Notes under the pieces: model-generated
Told to the model about the DNA's origin: nothing
Database searches by the model: none
Seen by the model: the letters and a program-made list of their open reading frames with translations, nothing else
Translations under genes and position numbers: made by a program
Part shown: piece by piece, positions 61,218-64,000 of the stretch
Position numbering within the stretch: the first letter of the stretch is position 1
How the letters are laid out: each line of letters starts with the position of its first letter
Assembly (NCBI RefSeq): GCF_001641085.1
Contig: NZ_LXIE01000012.1
Coordinates: 124,001 to 188,000 of the forward strand
DNA length: 64,000 nucleotides
Direction of reading: 5' to 3'
Source: Aequorivita soesokkakensis
Lineage (GTDB): Bacteria > Bacteroidota > Bacteroidia > Flavobacteriales > Flavobacteriaceae

Positions 61218-61248
61218 GGTAGGGTTTTTTGAAGGTTATCTGTCCTAA
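61218..61248 (+). promoter_or_regulatory. ECF-sigma-type promoter before lipoprotein 3
   Basis: GGTAGGGTTT (61218-61227), 13 bases, TGTCCTAA (61241-61248), 25 bases before the ATG. Confidence 0.75.
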
Positions 61249-61273
61249 TCATATAACATAAAAATAATTAACC

Positions 61274-62776
61274 ATGAATAAATTAGCTAAACTTTCTTTC
61301 TTAACCTTCTTATTGATTTTTCTAGTAAGCTCCTGTACAACTGAAGATTCATTGCCTTTTGATGATTCTAATTCAGATATGGTAGCAGTAAATTCTGAAT
61401 TAGGAGACTTACTCCTTCGCACTTCAGATAATAACAATACTTCTTCCATAGATTGTATAGACCTTGTTTATCCGCTTACTTTCTTTATCTACAACTCAGA
61501 TCAGCAACAAACTGGAACGCAGACGGTAGGTAACGACGGTGAACTGCTTGCTTTATTGCTTTCCTTGGATCCTGGAACTTATATTGCCTTGCAGTTTCCC
61601 ATAAACGTTGTATTGCAGGATGGCACTGTTGTAGAAGTTAACAGCAATGCAGAATTGGTAACATTAATTTCTGATTGTTCATCTAACGGCGGTGGTTTTC
61701 CTTCAGATTTTGAAACTATATTGACCACGGGCTCTTGGTTTGTCACTTATTTTTTCGATGATCAAGATGAAACTGGTGATTTTGCTGGATATGAGTTTAC
61801 CTTTAATCCAGACAATACTGCTCAAGCCGTAAGTACTGCAAATAGTGTAGATGGAACTTGGAGCCTTACAAATAGCAACACCCCGGATCTAAACCTTTTC
61901 TTTGGAAATAATACTCCTTTTGATGAGCTGGACGAGGATTGGGATATTATAGAAGCAACTCAAGATATCATTAAACTGAAGCACATTAGCGGCGGAGACG
62001 GAAGTGTTGACTTTTTAACTTACGAACGCACACCCAATGGCGGCGGCGGGGGAAATACTTCTGAATTCACTGATAATTTGATAAATAGTGTATGGTATGT
62101 AAATTTATTGGAGGATGATGGAAATAATGAAACCTGCCATTATGTGGAGTATGAATTTAAATTCAATGCCAATGAAACTGTTACAGCTATAAGCACAAGC
62201 AACACAGTTAATGGTACTTGGGCAGTCACCAACAGTAGCAGCGGAATAGACCTTATTTTAAATTTTGAGATAACTGGCAGCGATGATCCTTTTGAAGATT
62301 TAAACGATGATTGGGACGTAACAAGCTTTGATGCACAAATCATAAAATTAATTGATATTAGTGGTGGTAATGGCGGAACAGATTACTTGAATTTTGGCAG
62401 AAACCCTTACGAAGATTGTAATGGAGGAGGTAATACCACAGAGCTTGCCAATATTTTAATGGATGGGCAATGGTATGTGCAAAGCTATATAGACGATGGC
62501 GATGACGAAACCAACGATTACAACGGTTATACCCTTACTTTTAATTCTGATGGAACTGTAGTTGCCGCAAATAATAGCAATACAATCAACGGGACTTGGA
62601 GTGTTGTTAACAGTAGTAATGGTCTTGATGTACTATTGGATTTTGGAACCGCGATGCCTTTTGATGAATTTAATGATGATTGGGATGTTGTTACCTACAA
62701 CAATACAAGAGTTGAGCTATTTGATGTTAGTGGAGGTAACGGTGGTACTGATTACTTGACATTTCAAAAACTTTAG
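61274..62776 (+). CDS. Modular surface lipoprotein 3 (one A domain, three B domains)
   Basis: 500 residues; signal with lipobox VSSC (residue 21), an LLLRTSDNN segment, one A domain bounded by Cys61 and Cys135 (PLTFFIYNSDQQQTG, INVVLQDGTVVEVNSNAEL), then three B modules (about 146-252, 262-375, 388-500). B1 of this protein is closest to B1 of lipoprotein 1 (TAQAV, KLKHISG), so whole-gene duplication is likely. Acidic, Asp/Asn-rich mature part, probably exposed on the cell surface and calcium-tolerant. Followed by a strong terminator. Confidence 0.8.
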   Translation: MNKLAKLSFLTFLLIFLVSSCTTEDSLPFDDSNSDMVAVNSELGDLLLRTSDNNNTSSIDCIDLVYPLTFFIYNSDQQQTGTQTVGNDGELLALLLSLDPGTYIALQFPINVVLQDGTVVEVNSNAELVTLISDCSSNGGGFPSDFETILTTGSWFVTYFFDDQDETGDFAGYEFTFNPDNTAQAVSTANSVDGTWSLTNSNTPDLNLFFGNNTPFDELDEDWDIIEATQDIIKLKHISGGDGSVDFLTYERTPNGGGGGNTSEFTDNLINSVWYVNLLEDDGNNETCHYVEYEFKFNANETVTAISTSNTVNGTWAVTNSSSGIDLILNFEITGSDDPFEDLNDDWDVTSFDAQIIKLIDISGGNGGTDYLNFGRNPYEDCNGGGNTTELANILMDGQWYVQSYIDDGDDETNDYNGYTLTFNSDGTVVAANNSNTINGTWSVVNSSNGLDVLLDFGTAMPFDEFNDDWDVVTYNNTRVELFDVSGGNGGTDYLTFQKL

Positions 62777-62799
62777 TTGCCTTTTTTATCCCCATGATT

Positions 62800-62825
62800 A
62801 AGCCACGGTTTCCCGTGGCTTTTTT
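62800..62825 (+). terminator. Rho-independent terminator after lipoprotein 3
   Basis: AAGCCACGG (62800-62808), loop TTTC, CCGTGGCTT (62813-62821), then T6. Confidence 0.9.
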
Positions 62826-62849
62826 GTTTTTATGAAATTTTAAAACTAA

Positions 62850-64000
62850 TTAATTTCCATATAATGCCTTTCCAGCAGCCTCATATTTATCATTTGTGGT
62901 CCAGGTTGGCGTTTTTGGATCATTGGCAATAAGTCTTCCGGCCAATACATAGCTCTGAAAAAATTTCAGCAGATAGTCATAATCCAACGTGTCAGCTTCA
63001 TCACCGGGTTGGTGGTAATATTTGGTGACATCACCATCAAAAGATTGAAAGCCTAAAGAGAAAGTAGGAGCGGGGATACCCTTTCTGGCGAAAACAATAT
63101 TATCACTTCTTTCAAAAAGATTTTGTTCTGGAGCGGCATCATCAATTGCTTTTAAGCCAAAAGTTGTGGCTGCATCTTTTATATTGGCGGAAGCAGTGGT
63201 TCTGGGCAATCCAATAATTGAAATTACCGAAGTGTCATTATAGCCCGCATTGTCACTATTAAAACAATAAACCATTTTGTTTAAAGGGAGCAAGGGGTTT
63301 TCAACATAATATTGACTTCCCAGTAACCCTTTTTCCTCTCCTGTGAAAAGAATAAATAAAGCCGAACGTTTGGTTGGGTATTTTGCAATATTTTCAGCCA
63401 TACTTAAAACCGTTGTTGTTCCCACGGCGTTATCTCTTGCTCCGTTGTATATTTCATCGCCGGTTTCATCGGGTTTGCCAATGCCCACATGGTCGTAATG
63501 TGCAGAATATATTATAAATTCATTTTTTAATTGAGAATCTGTTCCTTCAACCATTCCGATTACATTTTGGGAAATGATTGTTTGCTTGTCTTCACCTTCC
63601 ATCATCAGTTTTGCACTCATATAATTTTTAGACTCAAATGCTTTGGCTTGAACATTATTTTCGTCGTGGACCCATAGATAGGCAAGCCCTTTTTTTCCGT
63701 CTTGGTTTTCTTTATCCTTTGCAATTTCTATTCGGTCACTATTAAAATTATGGTCAATATAGCCCCACGTTGTTTCATTGGCGTCCAAAAGCTCAATCAC
63801 GGCAATCGCTCCATGGTCTTTTGCCAATTGCTCTTTCTGTTCAACCAAGCCAAAAGCAGCGCGGGTATCTGTAACTTTGGGTGCTCCGGATCTTACAATT
63901 ACAATTTTTTCCGAAACATTTTTTCCTTTATAATCGTTTTCAAGGCCGTAACCTAAATAAATGGCTTCACCCGTGAACTCCATTTTATTCGGTTTTAATA
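62850..64000 (-). CDS. M28 family metallopeptidase, C-terminal part (5' end outside window)
   Basis: The frame is open to the right edge (ATG 63983 is internal; codons LKPNK precede it). A PA-type insert domain is followed by the catalytic M28 domain: IIYSAHYDHVGIG (zinc His and Asp), YNGARDNAVGTTTVLSMA (Asp), LFTGEEKGLLGSQYYVENP (catalytic Glu pair) and FNSDNAGYND (zinc Asp), with a last zinc His in KYYHQPGDEADTLDY. An exported aminopeptidase by family; signal peptide not in the window. Confidence 0.9.
   Translation of the reverse strand, partial: LKPNKMEFTGEAIYLGYGLENDYKGKNVSEKIVIVRSGAPKVTDTRAAFGLVEQKEQLAKDHGAIAVIELLDANETTWGYIDHNFNSDRIEIAKDKENQDGKKGLAYLWVHDENNVQAKAFESKNYMSAKLMMEGEDKQTIISQNVIGMVEGTDSQLKNEFIIYSAHYDHVGIGKPDETGDEIYNGARDNAVGTTTVLSMAENIAKYPTKRSALFILFTGEEKGLLGSQYYVENPLLPLNKMVYCFNSDNAGYNDTSVISIIGLPRTTASANIKDAATTFGLKAIDDAAPEQNLFERSDNIVFARKGIPAPTFSLGFQSFDGDVTKYYHQPGDEADTLDYDYLLKFFQSYVLAGRLIANDPKTPTWTTNDKYEAAGKALYGN

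Overview
The window is a gene-dense stretch (about 62 protein genes, one tRNA, no gap over 300 bases) from a member of Bacteroidetes, most likely a marine or environmental Flavobacteriaceae. The signs are low GC, TAnnTTTG-type -7 promoter boxes, SD-poor starts, a FecI/FecR/TonB-receptor set, typical Flavobacteriia families (GYDIA-type GHMP kinase, class II HMG-CoA reductase, CtlX, DUF3570/DUF4266, DUF4136) and an arsenosugar gene set. I cannot fix the genus. Both window edges cut a gene: a LytS-type kinase at the left and an M28 peptidase at the right.

Layout. 1-5.3 kb (+): kinase end, lipoprotein, TPR protein, Mpl ligase, membrane protein. 5.3-11.2 kb (-): PaiB-like protein, two GT2 glycosyltransferases, a membrane polyferredoxin with an FAD reductase. 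11.3-12.4 kb (+): GH113-like lipoprotein. 12.4-22.9 kb (-): a 13-gene run that I read as one arsenosugar (possibly arsenolipid) operon: peroxidase-like protein, ArsS, rhodanese, TIGR04282 transferase, purine nucleoside phosphorylase, ArsM, PstSCAB, fatty-acid-hydroxylase-type protein, DUF547 and TIGR04283 transferase. 23-33 kb (-): beta-barrel protein, DUF488, tryptophan 2,3-dioxygenase, then the envelope run coaX-OMP-TPR-lptC-small protein-HlyC/CorC-ppiD. tRNA-Phe and mevalonate-pathway genes follow.

35.9-43 kb (-) is a full trp operon, trpEGDCFB-x-A. In front of it is a previously unlisted leader: an 18-residue peptide with three consecutive Trp codons followed by a hairpin with a T7 tract, i.e. 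a classical attenuator. 43-45.7 kb (+): a thiol/rhodanese group. 45.7-48.6 kb (-): thioredoxin-ApbE-DUF4266-DUF3570. 48.7-54.7 kb: DinB, CtlX, an SDR-type protein, MarC and ArgS.

54.7-62.8 kb is a cell-surface signalling island: ECF sigma factor, FecR anti-sigma, a TonB-dependent transducer and three secreted lipoproteins built from a shared ~110-residue module. Three promoters in it carry the same bipartite signature, GGTAGGGT(TT/AA)-N13-TGT, at identical spacing: before fecR, before lipoprotein 1 and before lipoprotein 3. This is probably the target site of the local sigma factor.

Two kinds of small repeat run through the window. One is short tandem repeats, mostly 7 bp, placed just upstream of start codons at six sites, plus one array across a stop codon. 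The other is GC-rich palindromic elements, two of which sit in frame inside trpE and trpF and add foreign peptide segments to these enzymes.
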